From the NCBI GenBank assembly GCA_964030475.1, contig CAXIPT010000001.1, positions 15,201,614-15,265,613 of the forward strand: DNA of 64,000 bases. Direction: 5' to 3'. Numbering within the stretch: the first letter of the stretch is position 1; each line of letters opens with the position of its first letter. Origin of the DNA: Tethya wilhelma. Lineage: Eukaryota; Porifera; Demospongiae; Tethyida; Tethyidae. The translations under genes were made by a program, and so were the position numbers. This document shows, one piece after another, positions 33,554 to 45,100 of this stretch. Below the pieces are notes generated by a model. It was not told the DNA's origin and did not search any database. It saw nothing but the letters and a program-made list of their open reading frames with translations.

Positions 33554-33936
33554 GGGACGTCGTTATTTTTGGCTTGCCATACAAGCCAGAGTGAGAAACT
33601 TCAAGCTCACATGGTTTCCGTGTGACATAAATAGGCGGAGATAGGGGCGTGTCTACATCTTTCCAGGTTGATTTCTCTTGATTTCACTGCGATTTCTGTG
33701 ATTTCTATTGATTTCTTGTGATTTCTGGGCAAAGCGTACGAGATTTCCAGCGTTGCGGGCCCCTCGGGCATAACTCAGCTACGCTGCAAGCAGCCTTGCT
33801 GTGTCGCCGGATCGCTTGCAGTTGCTGTTCATGCAAAGGTCAGTTAATATTACTCATTGTATGTTTAAGCTAAAATGTCTGCACAAAGCTTGTACTGAGC
33901 CAGGTATTGTATAAATTTATATTATCTGTGGAACAG

Positions 33937-34656
33937 TCTATTTGGAGCCTCGGTGTGCAGGACATCGACAGGAAGGTAATGACACTGTATATGAACAAGT
34001 GATCCACATTTTCCAAAGGAGCGAGACAGAGCCCATCACTTATAGTGAGTGTTATCTAGAGATACTGTATTACAGTAGCATGTTGCTGATGCCGTCAAGT
34101 TCCATGTCCAAGCCTGAGACAGAGTTTAACCTTCACTCTTCAGACTTCTTTCTCTTGAGGACACCCATTACCATCAGCAACACTCCAGTGGAGGTCAAAC
34201 TGACAGATAAGAATGTTACCATAGCGATTCTTACCAAGATGGGTGTTAGTGTAAACATCATGGACCTCTCTGTGAACAACCTAATACAAGCAGTGTCTCC
34301 CGTCCTTTCCAAGCATGGTGTCTCTCAGGTGGACTCTGTGTATTGCAAACAAGCAGCATTGATGTTTTCTATCAAGTTCCACTCTAATTCACAGTTGAAG
34401 CAATTCTTGACCGACAAGTATACTCTAAAAAAGAGTCTTGCTACTGCTAGTACAAACCTTTGTGAATTCGAACTTGCTAATGGGAAGAAGTCAGTGGAAT
34501 TCAAAGCTATATCTGTTGATGCTAATGTCTTTCTAGTGTCTCACTCCAAACCAAGAATTGTTCCTGTCAATCTGGGCAACTATCACTCCATATCTCAGAT
34601 CTGGCAAAACAGCCAGAAATTTAGTTTTGATAGATCCATGTTTGTTGATCTCAAAG
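33937..34656 (+). CDS. Unrecognised exon of 239 codons
   Basis: The frame is open from the acceptor AACAG at 33936/33937 to the donor AAAG|GTAAGC at 34656/34657, with phase 1 at both ends. The sequence is a well-mixed globular type (EFNLHSSDFFLLRTPITISN; SVNNLIQAVSPVLSKHGVSQ) and I recognise no family. No partner exon was found: upstream is the TIR element, downstream a repeat end and an opposite-strand gene. The symmetrical 1-1 phase would suit an exon-shuffled domain. Confidence 0.4.
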
Positions 34657-34689
34657 GTAAGCAGTGCTGCACAGTGTATATACGTATAC

Positions 34690-34830
34690 CAGTGGCGTAT
34701 CCAGGATTTTAGTTATGGGGGTGCTGATAATGCAGGTGGGCGCAAAGCGCCCGGAAAATTTGGGGTAGCCATACCCACTTTTGCATCACGTGAGCAAAAT
34801 TATTAACAGTTATTCACGCGATCGCACACT
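34690..34830 (+). mobile_element. hAT-like repeat end CAGTGGCGTATCCAG
   Basis: It starts CAGTGGCGTATCCAG, typical of hAT-type ends. Its inner part GTTATTCACGCGATCGC recurs inverted at 39855-39901, where another CAGTGGCGTATCCAG end (39621) is found. It truncates the CARF-like gene on the other strand. Confidence 0.5.
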
Positions 34831-35805
34831 TATCTTCTCATCCCTGATAAGGTATGGGCGAAAAAAATGCTTACTTTCTGGATCAGAAATTTTCCATTGG
34901 TCAATTTTCAGGCGTAAATTTTCTTGATCAAGACAAGAGAGCTGAAGAGCTCTTTTTGCCATGTACACATGATTTCTTAAATCTCTGTCAGTAGGAAAGT
35001 ATGCTCTGTCATTAGGATTAGGTGGGGTATCCTTACAAAGATCATGCATAACATAGTGCCGTAGGAGTTTCCGAACTTCATGAATCTCTGTGATACCTTC
35101 TGATACCATTTCAGAAATTTTTGCCGACACTTTTTCATTTACTCTCTGAGAGAAACCAGCCACACCATTTCCTACAGGATGATTCGAATGAGCCTCTTCA
35201 GTTGGTAGTGAAACATAATATACAATATTGGTTGCAACATTGTGAGATCCTTTTGAGAGTGCATCTTTAAGTTCGGACATTTTCTTCTCTCGAAGATAGC
35301 ATGGAGTGGTTTTGCCGTCAGCTTGAACTTTGTACTCAGGGTATGCTATACATTTTTTAATCATTATATGAGCATGACAACCCTTCTTTCTGCTACCTTG
35401 AATCAGTAATCGATGGCTCTTTTGTGGCTTATCCTTGTAATACTTTGGACCAAATTGACAGTCCAGCTGCCTTGTTTCGGCAATACAAAATGGAGTGTTG
35501 TTTAGTTCCATACGTCCATAACTCCAAAAGAGTTTGGGAGCACTTTGGGTAATCTATAAGCATGATATATTTGGTATCATTCAAAATGTGATTAGTTTCC
35601 CAGTTAATTTTACCTTATTTTGTTGATCTATATTCTCTTTGTTAACTGACAGTGTGGCCACATTGCCAGAAGCGGCTTTTGAAGATCTTCGTGTACCATA
35701 ACAAGTGACTGTTTCCTTTGCATGGTTTGAGAGCTTTTTATCAAGATCTTGAACCCATCCCTCAAAGTAGTTGCCATTGATTTTAAGCCCTTCTTTCCAG
35801 GCCAT
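34810..35805 (-). CDS. CARF-like (calcium-responsive transcription factor-like) protein, 3'-truncated
   Basis: Exon 1 is 35614-35805 (64 codons from ATG), and exon 2 runs from 35553 to a stop at 34810. Resemblance to CARF-like proteins of corals and sponges, recalled from memory: LDCQFGPKYYKDKPQKSHRL, HAHIMIKKCIAYPEY, RAYFPTDRDLRNHVYMAKRA, LDQENLRLKIDQW and HFFRPY. In those proteins this forms a DNA-binding region, and many carry more sequence after FRPY. Here the frame enters a hAT-like repeat end immediately afterwards, so the gene is probably broken. The last 20 or so codons are repeat-derived. It could also be a domesticated or active transposon component. Confidence 0.55.
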
Positions 35806-36520
35806 ACTTAATACTTTCAGACCACGAGGATGAACTAAGCGCTAATTTGTGGAAACCACGTGAAAATAGGGAGGAGTCTAAATGACGTAATCGTTTCAAA
35901 CCCGGTGAACAAAGAGATTCCCATTGAGACAACTGTAACGGCGTTGACCATACCGGAAATAGCAATGATGCTCAAATTACGCAAAAACTTTTTAAAAAAT
36001 TAAACATCCTGGCCTCATATTTATTTACGGTAGAGTAGGTGTGCCTACTTCCGGACATGGTTAATATCCGGACGTTCTGCAAACTTTCGTCCGTAAATAG
36101 ACTGCAACACGGCCTCCGGGTGCGTTTATGTTTGCCACGTGGTGAAAGACTTCCAGATGGTTAGCAGCTGTGCTTATCTTTGTCACCTAGAGCGAGATTG
36201 TGCATTTATACGCTGTTGAAGTGAAAGCGGTGAGTTGTTCTTTTCAATTATATTGTAGTTTTAAGTGGGTGCTAAGAAATTGGCTATTTTTAAGAGCCCG
36301 ATGTGGATAAATTAAAGTGCACCTGGGGGAAAAAATTAGATTAATAAATTCTTTTATGTAAGAAGGTTTCCTAGTGTGCTATTAGTCAACACTTGCCCTC
36401 TCTCTGTCTAAACTATTTATTCTACTGTAGTACTACCTGTGTAGGTAGATTCTGGACACATACTAGACCAATACCCTCTTCCAAAATTGAACTTGTTCAA
36501 TCCCTATTTTTTCCCAGCAA

Positions 36521-37100
36521 ATGGCATCAAAGCCTTCAAAAAGGAATGAAGAGACTCTATTGAACTTAAAGCTATTGAGGAAATACAGCAAGGAGAGCTG
36601 TCATATAGAAAAGCAGAAACCAAGTACAGGATACCTAAGACGGTACTCTGTGTGATTATGTCACTGGAAAAGTTGAAGTTGGGAGGAGGCAAGGGCCAAG
36701 GCCAGTCCTTTCAGGAATTAAGAGCAAAGTTTAGCTGAAAAAAGATGAAGCAGAGGCTGTAAAAGCTCAGCGAAAAGCAAAGGGAGAATAAAAGAAAATA
36801 CTGTGTGAAAAATAGAAGGCAGAAAAAGAAGCCAGAAAAAGACCTAGTACTGCTTTGACTCTTGTCATTAGTTTTCCCTCTTCCTCTTCCACTACGTCCC
36901 TTTCCACTTAAAGTCTTCTCTCTCTGAAATTACTCATTTCTGTACAATGCCGTTTGCAAAATGTGGGAGTACGATGATGAAGATAACACCAGATTGGGTA
37001 ATGTGCAACAACTCAGACTGTTCAACATGGCATCATGTGGACTGTACTGACATTGATACATCAGAAAATTCATGTGGTTGTGTTGAATATGTTCATAGTT
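36521..37100 (+). pseudogene. pogo/Tigger-like transposase relic with psq HTH and PHD-like finger
   Basis: Across frameshifts I read AIEEIQQGELSYRKAETKYR followed by IPKTVL, a pipsqueak-type helix-turn-helix as in pogo/jerky proteins, and then GGGKGQGQSF. About 300 bases later there is a finger of the form KCGSTMMKITPDWVMCNNSD followed by CSTWHHVDC, which resembles a PHD finger found at the end of some Tigger-like proteins. The DDE core between them is missing and stops interrupt the frame. Confidence 0.5.
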
Positions 37101-37191
37101 AAGAAATTTATTATGTATTAATTACACTTGTCCGGTAAAGGGTCGACAAAGTCCGAGTATTGCCTACTTGAATGAAGGCACCGATGGTGCA

Positions 37192-37897
37192 TAAGCCTCG
37201 GCACACTCAACTAGCTAGCGCAGTATTATGTATACATTCTGTAAAAGAATGTATCATAATTATTCACCTAGGCCCAGGCATGTAGGCCAGCCTGAAAGAG
37301 ACTGAGTTGTCCAGTCACAATACGCTTATACATATGGCCCAGGTTAGCCACATAGCTAACTCTGGTGAAGCAGCAAATGTCACAGATGATGAACCAGCTA
37401 GATGAGCTTTGCTATGATTATACATGTATTGGAATGCTCACCTGCTGCAGCAGCTGTCAGATAGTCCACTGATGCATTAGCTCACAGGCTACAATTATGT
37501 AAAAATGTATGCATGCCCTATATGCTTACATAGAAAGCAGGCCAACTCCTGCCTGTCTTGCCAAACAACACTGACTAACAGTAACAGCAGCTGTATGACT
37601 GAATTCTGTGCTTCAATTCAACACAAATTCTAGATAACGCACATCAAATCAGTAGGCGTGGCCTCGAAGCAAAGCGCTCAAAGAAGCACAAAAGCCTCAA
37701 ATCTCAGCAACTACAGTGTTTTGGAGAGCAAAAAACATATGTTTACAAGATCATTCAGAGTTATGAACGTAAGTGCCATCAATTTTGTCGCTAGAGCTGC
37801 CTATCTTGAGATTTCGATGAAACAGACAGACAGACAGACAGACAGACAAAACGACTACCGTAATCCTCTGCACGTGCTACGCACGTGCCGAGGCTTA
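37192..37897. mobile_element. Non-autonomous TIR element TAAGCCTCGGCAC, 706 bp
   Basis: TAAGCCTCGGCAC at 37192 faces GTGCCGAGGCTTA at 37885. The interior holds a (GACA)n-like tract at about 37825-37848 and no real gene. Its size and end motif resemble the 702-bp element at 50473. Confidence 0.6.
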
Positions 37898-38220
37898 ATA
37901 AGCGTCAAGTAATTTCAATTCTTTGTTGATATAGTAACTCATGTTACGAGTGCAGCTGCAAAATGTTGGTGGGTAGTTCTGGTATGTGACATAGTGAAAA
38001 TATCCAGGTAAACGCATTGGATGTTGAAAATAATCGTTAGTGTTTCCTTAGTTGTCCGAGATATACCACACCTACTCTATTTCTATAGTTATTTACACGT
38101 ACGCGCACGCAAAATCAAAGAACATTGAAAGAGCTGGACGTGCACAGATCGACTCTGAAAAGTCCTTCAAACATATGCTTCAAGTTAGTTGCTGCTTTCG
38201 TCTAACAGTACTGGTAGTCT

Positions 38221-38372
38221 GCCACTCAAAGTGAGCTCAGCCTGACAGTACTTCCACTCAGGTCAGCTAAGCATGACAGTACTTCCACTCACAGTCAGCT
38301 CAGCCTGACAGTCAAGTTCCACTCACAGGTCAGCTCAACCTGGCAGTACTGCCACTCACAGTCAGCTAAGCC
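38221..38372 (+). repeat. Minisatellite, roughly 35-bp unit
   Basis: CCACTCACAGTCAGCTCAGC followed by CTGACAGTACTT recurs about 4-5 times with small indels. Confidence 0.75.
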
Positions 38373-39150
38373 TAGCTTGTTTCTTCACTGACCGTGACAG
38401 CCTCCTTCCCATGTGAATGGGCAGCCAGCCTGCTTGTGGCCTTGAGTTGTACTTATAATATTATGGGCTAGAATCATTTTAATTTTGCCTATAACAAGAT
38501 AATCATGCGGCTCTTATCTACTTTGTAATAGCATAGTCCTGTGAATGAAGATCCTTTGCTCAGGCTCGCCCAACGATGTTTCCATCTGCCTATAGTATAA
38601 TTAATGTCAGCCTAATATGTAGCATGCCATAAAAAGTTTTGTTATCAAATATAATTGAAATACTCTGCATGTGAAATTATTTTGTGTATTGCAATCATTA
38701 TCAAATCAGTCGAAATAGTGATAATATTCAACAAGAGAACACTTTTTGACTGTGAAATTTCCTGATCTAAGACTATAGTAATATTATTGGTGAATGGATT
38801 TACATGAGGCATTATAAACCCATTCACCACTGGTTACACGTACCCCCCTACCCTTCCACAAAGCTTTAGTTTCTCTGTCCAATTGTAATTGGAGACTTTT
38901 CATTGAAGAAAACAAGATTCTTATTTAGTGGCTTCATTGGAAAGTTTGGCTATATTGCAAAAATGGCACCTGACTGGAATTAAGTGGATGTCACTCAGAA
39001 AAATTTCGGGTGTGCTTTGCATCCAATAAAAATCTTGTATGAAACCCTACTGTGCATGATAGACCATGTGTACTACACAGGTTTATTCTTTATACAGTTT
39101 AGTTCAGAGAGGCACAAATAAAAGTACCGTAAACGTACAGGGAAACATAC
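38373..39150. other. Stretch without a supported gene
   Basis: AT-rich sequence. A GCTCGCCCAACGATGTTTCC segment near 38563 matches one near 15110, so it is repeat-derived. Confidence 0.4.
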
Positions 39151-39414
39151 CATATCTGTCAGCCAAATTGTTAGCAAGTCTGTTCCTTCCGATATTGACC
39201 AGAGCAGGAGGTAGCTTTCTCCATGTGGGTTTCTCTAGTTGGCCCCAACGTATAAGCATCTGTAGACGACAGTCTTCAGTTGTCTTATATTCCTGCTCAA
39301 TAGCCACTAGGTAGTGTACTGGTATATGAAGCTGAACCCCTAGGGCAAACCAGTTCACTACTTCTTCCAGTTCTATTTGAAGATCTTTCAAATCAGCCTC
39401 TTCATCTTCAGCAC
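39151..39414 (-). CDS. Orphan Death-domain exon
   Basis: The exon is bounded by a good acceptor (TATTAATAG-like) and donor (ATG|GTATGT) with phase 1 at both ends, and encodes 88 codons. It has Death-domain character: VVNWFALGVQLHIPVHYLVA, EQEYKTTEDCRLQMLIRWGQ and LPPALVNIGRNRLANNL. I find no flanking exons on this strand. The N at 39902 and repeats upstream may have removed them. Death domains mediate homotypic assembly in apoptosis and immune signalling. Confidence 0.6.
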
Positions 39415-39620
39415 CTATTAAAAAATTATGCATGCTTGATACGATAATACACGTGTAATTAGCACAGTGACCATCAATGTAACAAATGTAACATAAACTA
39501 AATAATAAATATTGATGTAAGAAAGGGCTGGTTTAGGAGTGATAATATGATAATACGCCTAATTGTAGTGCTGATATGTGGGAATTTTCATGTAGTATTG
39601 TGGTAAACTGCACCTGTATA

Positions 39621-39901
39621 CAGTGGCGTATCCAGCATGGTGCTCAGGGTGCTCGAGCACCCCCCTGGCTCAGAAAATAATGACGTCATCACGCGTAAAA
39701 GCAGCGCTCAAGACGAGCGGAGTTCAATGAATTATGCTTGAAATAAATAAAATATAAGCTGATAAGACTTTAAATTCACTTTCAAGAGTGAAATTTTACA
39801 TAAGATTGGAGAAAAAGCCGAAAAAACTGCAAAACACGATGCCATCTCCGGTGCGATCGCGTGAATAACTGTTAATAATTTTGCTCACGTGATGCAAAAG
39901 T
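39621..39901. mobile_element. hAT-like repeat ends, cut at the N
   Basis: It starts CAGTGGCGTATCCAG with GAGCACCCCCCTGG behind it. 39855-39901 is the inverted complement of the inner part of 34690-34830 and runs into the N at 39902. Confidence 0.5.
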
Positions 39902-40716
39902 NTCAATTAATGTACCTTGGACCCCCATTCTAAAAGTATGAAGAAAAAGTGATTCACCGAATAGAAGTATTTTTAGCCAAAGTTTTGTTGCTTAGAGTAG
40001 ATCGCTGGATGTATTTCTACCTATCTATCACTTTGAATTAGTTTTTGTGGTATTTCAAGACACAGACACTCACCACTGACAATTTCTCAACTTTGCCAAC
40101 GCAGATGTTGGTTGTAAGCTTCTTGATCTAATGAGGTACTACTCGATTAGTTTCTCTACAACTATTAAGTCTAAATAGGCGCACAGAAGCTTTCTAAGAG
40201 ACCCTAGAACTCGTTTAGCGTTCGATATACATACGTCATCTATGAACACACCCACAAATCTTCTCAAAACCATGTGGTTTCACGGCGATAATTACGCGCA
40301 TGCGCAAACAGTGTGTACCAGGCCCTCTTTTGGGCCTGGGGACGAGGCTAGTGGCAATCTTAGCCCCTCCCGCTTATTGTTAGGGTGTCCAACGTCAAAT
40401 TTCAAGAGCAGCAAATTGAAGTCATTGCTAGTTATTTGTGTAGACCTACTATAGTTCAACTGAAAAATATATCTAGTTTGATGCAATCACGCATTGTTTT
40501 CCTTTGCGAGGCATTTCACTAAAAACACAAATTCGCAAATGATGGTCACGTGACCAAAATGCCATACTAGGTCCACTACAATAGCAAATTTGGTGAGGCC
40601 TGGCTGTAAGCATGTTCTAGGACTATGTTATCTTTTTATGATTGTTTGCAAGATTCTTACTGCTTGTGACAAAGGCGGCAATATTAAAAAATTTCAAAAA
40701 AATAAGTAGTGTAGGA

Positions 40717-40792
40717 ATGGGCAGTGCGGTAAAAAGTATTGGAACAAGGCATGTCTCAATTTCGGCACATGACTATGCATCGAGAACTAATG

Positions 40793-40871
<79 letters not shown>

Positions 40872-42122
40872 TGTGCATGTGTATGTTTCAAGTTTCCTTG
40901 CAGTTGATAACTGTCAATGCAATAAGTGTGAACACATGAGGTATCTGTTATAAAATGTTCAGTGGTGTGTGTCTACTGTGCATTTGCTAGTTACTAGATG
41001 TGGCTGTATGTTCTACCAGCTACTCTAATAGCATTATCCAGTAAAGGTGCAGAGCATGCACCATCCTATCTCTGTTATCCTATTGTTGCTAATTTGTTGG
41101 GTTGGTGTAGAGGCATTATTAATAACTTCATTGTCTGGCTGCAGCCACAATCCTATCAAGTGTGTCCTTTTAGCATCTGTTTAATCAAAACTGGGCACAC
41201 AAGAGTGGCAGCCTGGTTACTCTTACAGTGCTTCTTGGTTCTGGAATGGTGTGCTATATTTGAGATATGGTGGCTGGTTTTTTAGGTGGTGGCGTTCTTT
41301 TAGGTGGGGTTTAAGTGAATTCATTTTGTGGAAGCTTCTTGGACAATGGCTTCATAGACACCATGAATTTCTTGAGGCGTTTTGCTGAGTTGGTTGCCCA
41401 GGTGTGGTGAACAACACAAGTGATTTGTGTGTTCACTGTCTGTGCTATAATATCCTATATCTGCTGCATGGGGCCATGCTATGTCTGCTGCAGATGTGTG
41501 CTCAAATATAGTGTAATTATTTGCAGGCGTGTGCTCATTTTGATTCCATAGTCAATGTTCTGGTGAATTGTGGTCCAGGCCTGGCTAGTACAACTGTGGT
41601 TGCTGCACTGTGAGCACATGATGTGCTCCCTTCCTCTCTTCTCTTTGTGTGTGTATGTGCATTCTCCTAGTAAAGGTGCTCCAGCATCCCATGCTTATGT
41701 ATCACTGGACCACCTGGAACACTCCCTAATCTTGAGTAATTTACCATCATTCCAAGCTATATAGCACTTTGTATGAGAAATCTTAGAGTACGTGTACTAT
41801 AGAATTCAAAACAAGGTTGGGTTGAGCACCCTCTGACTCAAACATCTTCCTACACCTCTGGCTTTGCTGTTTGGGTTGTCACTAATGGAGGAGCTATCTA
41901 TGGTGGGCTGTCTCCATGTTGCCAAAGAACCAACTCTGTTTGGAATTCCTGTGGCTGTGATTGACACCCTGGCTCACTGGTTGCTGTGTGTGTAGTGATG
42001 CTGTTGTGTTTGTCTGTTTACCACTAATTCACAACTGTTCTGTTTACTGTAGTTTGCACTTCCCTACCCATGTTAGCACAACCCACCCAAAGAACCCTTT
42101 CTTCTTTTGATCTGTTGGGTCT

Positions 42123-42171
<49 letters not shown>

Positions 42172-45100
42172 GAGACTGGGCCTGGAGTATTATAGTAGTG
42201 GGCAGTTTGGTGTGGACCAGTGAATGAAGCGAGGTATTAGTCTAGCTGGTTAGACTGTGAGTGAGTGAGCTGAAAGACAATGAACTTGAGTGTTGTCTCT
42301 GTGTGTGCATGGTAGGTATGTAAGGCTTTTCATTGATCTCTTCATTAAATGCTTTTTAGTCTGGAAATTTTTTTCCCATTGTGTGCTAGTATCGAAGTAT
42401 GCTGAGTATGGAGTGGTGATATAAAAGTTTGCATGCATCTTGCTTGCTCAACTCTCAGTGTTTTCTCTGGCTTGTGTTGAGCTAGCTAAAATGTGTACCC
42501 AGCACAGCATTATTAGGAGGCCTTATCCTTAGCCTCTGTACACAACATGAACTTAGGGGAACCACACAGAGTGGTAAACAGTTTCATGCACCATTGTCTG
42601 CTGCACACCCGATGCTCTACTAGGCTATCTTGACACTGATAGAGTGTATCTTATTCCATTATGTACTGTTCATAAAAATTCATCCAAGGCATTGTTACAT
42701 CCAAGATGAAACTGTGTTGTGTGTGTGTGTGTGAGTGCTATATTCCAAAAGAAAGGTATTGAGTTTTTGTTGGTGATTAGAATCACCAGTTGATGGTGCA
42801 GTTCATGAGCAGGTGTCTGACAGTCAAGTCAGTTTTCTTGTGTGTGCCATGGTGCTGTGGTGTGTGTTCCTAATGGAAGTGATAGCTGCTAACAGATGTG
42901 TGCTGGGATATACTAGTGTAGTGACATCAATATCTCTGTGGCTGCTCATGTAAAGTGAATGGGCAGTTGTTGAGTAAAATGACTGGAATTCCTCACTACA
43001 ATTATCCTCTCTGTAGCATTAACACCCACAAAATGATCTCTCTAGGTCCAGTCTAAACACCATACACCATAAGGTCTATAAGGTCTATGTGCATAGCAGG
43101 GTTACTGTCACAGTACTTAGTCAGTTTGTGTGTGTGCCACTTTAGATCTTTATCTAACAGTAACCTCTGTTCCCAAGCCTTCTCTCTCTTGTGTATTCAC
43201 GAGGGAGGAGCCTGGGAATGAGGCCAATTTGAAGGTAATAAACACAAAATGGCAAATACCTTGTAGTGGGAAATTTTTCCCGTTTTTATCTTGTATGGAA
43301 ATTTGCGAGGAAATTTTTCATGGATAGTGACCCAGTATATAACAACTGGAAGTAATATATTATCATGTTGAGATCCATTCCAACTCTTCTTCTTTCTCGC
43401 TTGCACATGGCTCATTTTCAAGGTTCTATAAATCTGCTAAGCTACTTCCCTGCTTCAGTTGGCTGACCAACATTAACTTTTACACGTGTACATGCTCTGA
43501 AGTGGTGATTGTACACTTGGCAACCCCTTACCTAACAAATTTCATGTGGAAAATTTCATAGGCTAAAGCCAAACCGCAAAATTCATGAAAACTTTCTGCT
43601 CGAAAATTTACTGTTATGCAGTAGCAACAAGACATGAACATCACACACACACACACACACATACCCACTCCACAGATCAGCCTCACACTCCTAGAAAAAA
43701 ACTAAAGAAATCATTAACGAGGGAATTAAGAATTGAGAGAGTTCCATCTGCTGAAAAGAGAAAATACAGCCAGTATAAATGTTCCACAGGTAAGAATGCA
43801 AAATGCTTTGTTTAGTAGATTTGGTACTGTGAGGTAATTAGAAGGAATTCAATATTATGTATTCAGGTAACAGTTCTAAGAACTGTAAACTCATTTCATC
43901 TATAGACAAAAATGTGTGTGTGATCATTGTAATGTAATGGAAGTGCAGGAAGGTATGTGGGCTGAACAATGGTGGGTAATGATAATTATTGTCATGACTT
44001 TGTAATTATTGGGTTGTTAGGTAAAGGGTTTCACTTTTAGAAGTCAACATTTCCTGTCAAATCAAACCTCACTGTATCTTATTGCACATATGAGTTTATT
44101 TGACTTGATTTAGTGCTTCTATCTTCATTTGTATCCATATGCCATGCATTCATTGGCTGATTCATTTTGTGTGTCATGAACTCTCTCCCTCACCACTGTA
44201 GGTAGCAGCAGCAGCTGTAGCTCAAGTGACGATGAAATCAAAGAAGCATTTGAGTGTCCTCCCTCTCACCCTCGGCCCCTCCCCTCTGCCCCCGTCTACC
44301 AGTCTCAGATCTGGAGTGCTCTGAAGGAGACGCAGACCTCCTTTCCCTGGAGCTCCGCCCCCTTCACTGTGGACAGGAACAGGCCGCTGAAGGTGGTGCC
44401 TGTTGGACATCGGAAGCCCAAGTTCTTTGCTCAGATGTCCACCAACTACAACGAGAGACCGTCTCTTGATTTTAACAAGATGCAGCACTCTAAGAGATTG
44501 GTCATGGTAAGGAGGGTGCTGTGTGTCTTCTCTCTCTGACTGTGTGCTTGGTGTGTGTGCTAGAGTTGATCCCTTTGTCTCTGTTTTATCACTTGCTCTA
44601 GGTTCGAAGGCCAGTTGTAATGAGAAATAACTCCAAAGTACATTCTATTCAGGTTTGTTGTGTTTATAGTTAACGTAAATTTAAATGTCCAATAGAGTCT
44701 CAGCTTAGAGTAAATGATAGCTAAGGCTTTGAATTTGCACATGCAGAGGCTCTCTTAGCCAATTTAGTGTATGCAAAACTTTCCTAAGCACTCATAGTGA
44801 GTACTTAGTGTGAGGCTAAAGTAGGATGCTAGGTTTCAAGGCTGAATTGTCAGGAAAAGGCATTCAAGTAAAGTGCATTTCTGTATATAGGTAAAGGTCA
44901 TCATTACCCAATACACAAAGATATTGATTGGGAGTTATTTTTGGTTCCATTTCTGGATAGTATCTACGAACAGCTAGGGTTCTCTTCCTTTGTCAATAAA
45001 ATATTAAGAGAAACAAAACTCAGAAAAATACTTAAAGGTGCTATTGCACGGAAGCGGCAACTTTTTGAAAAAATGGCCCAAAAATCAATACTGAAATTTC

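Larger units (their letters stand above)
32559..33766. mobile_element. TIR element CGAGGGGCCCGCAACG, long copy
   Basis: A 16-base perfect TIR (CGAGGGGCCCGCAACG) bounds 1.2 kb. Both ends carry GTACGAGATTTC in direct orientation just inside, and the flanking interior is packed with GATTTC/TGATTTCT words. There is no coding frame. The middle contains two tandem arrays (about 32959-33076 and 33237-33553). An N at 33077 interrupts it. A shorter copy is at 48689-49530. No target-site duplication is visible at this copy. Confidence 0.8.

Noticed and set aside
32551..33774. Target-site duplication around the long CGAGGGGCCCGC element
   Set aside because: The flanking 8-mers GGGAGAAA and GGCATAAC do not match.
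40717..40740. N-myristoylation of the 207-residue protein (MGSAVKS)
   Set aside because: The usual consensus places Ser/Thr at position 6. Here Lys is at 6 and Ser at 7, so support is too weak.
40801..40939. Ser-Leu repeat open frames over (TC)n and (TG)n tracts (also at 18769, 29494, 47880, 58669)
   Set aside because: They are translations of microsatellites, not proteins.
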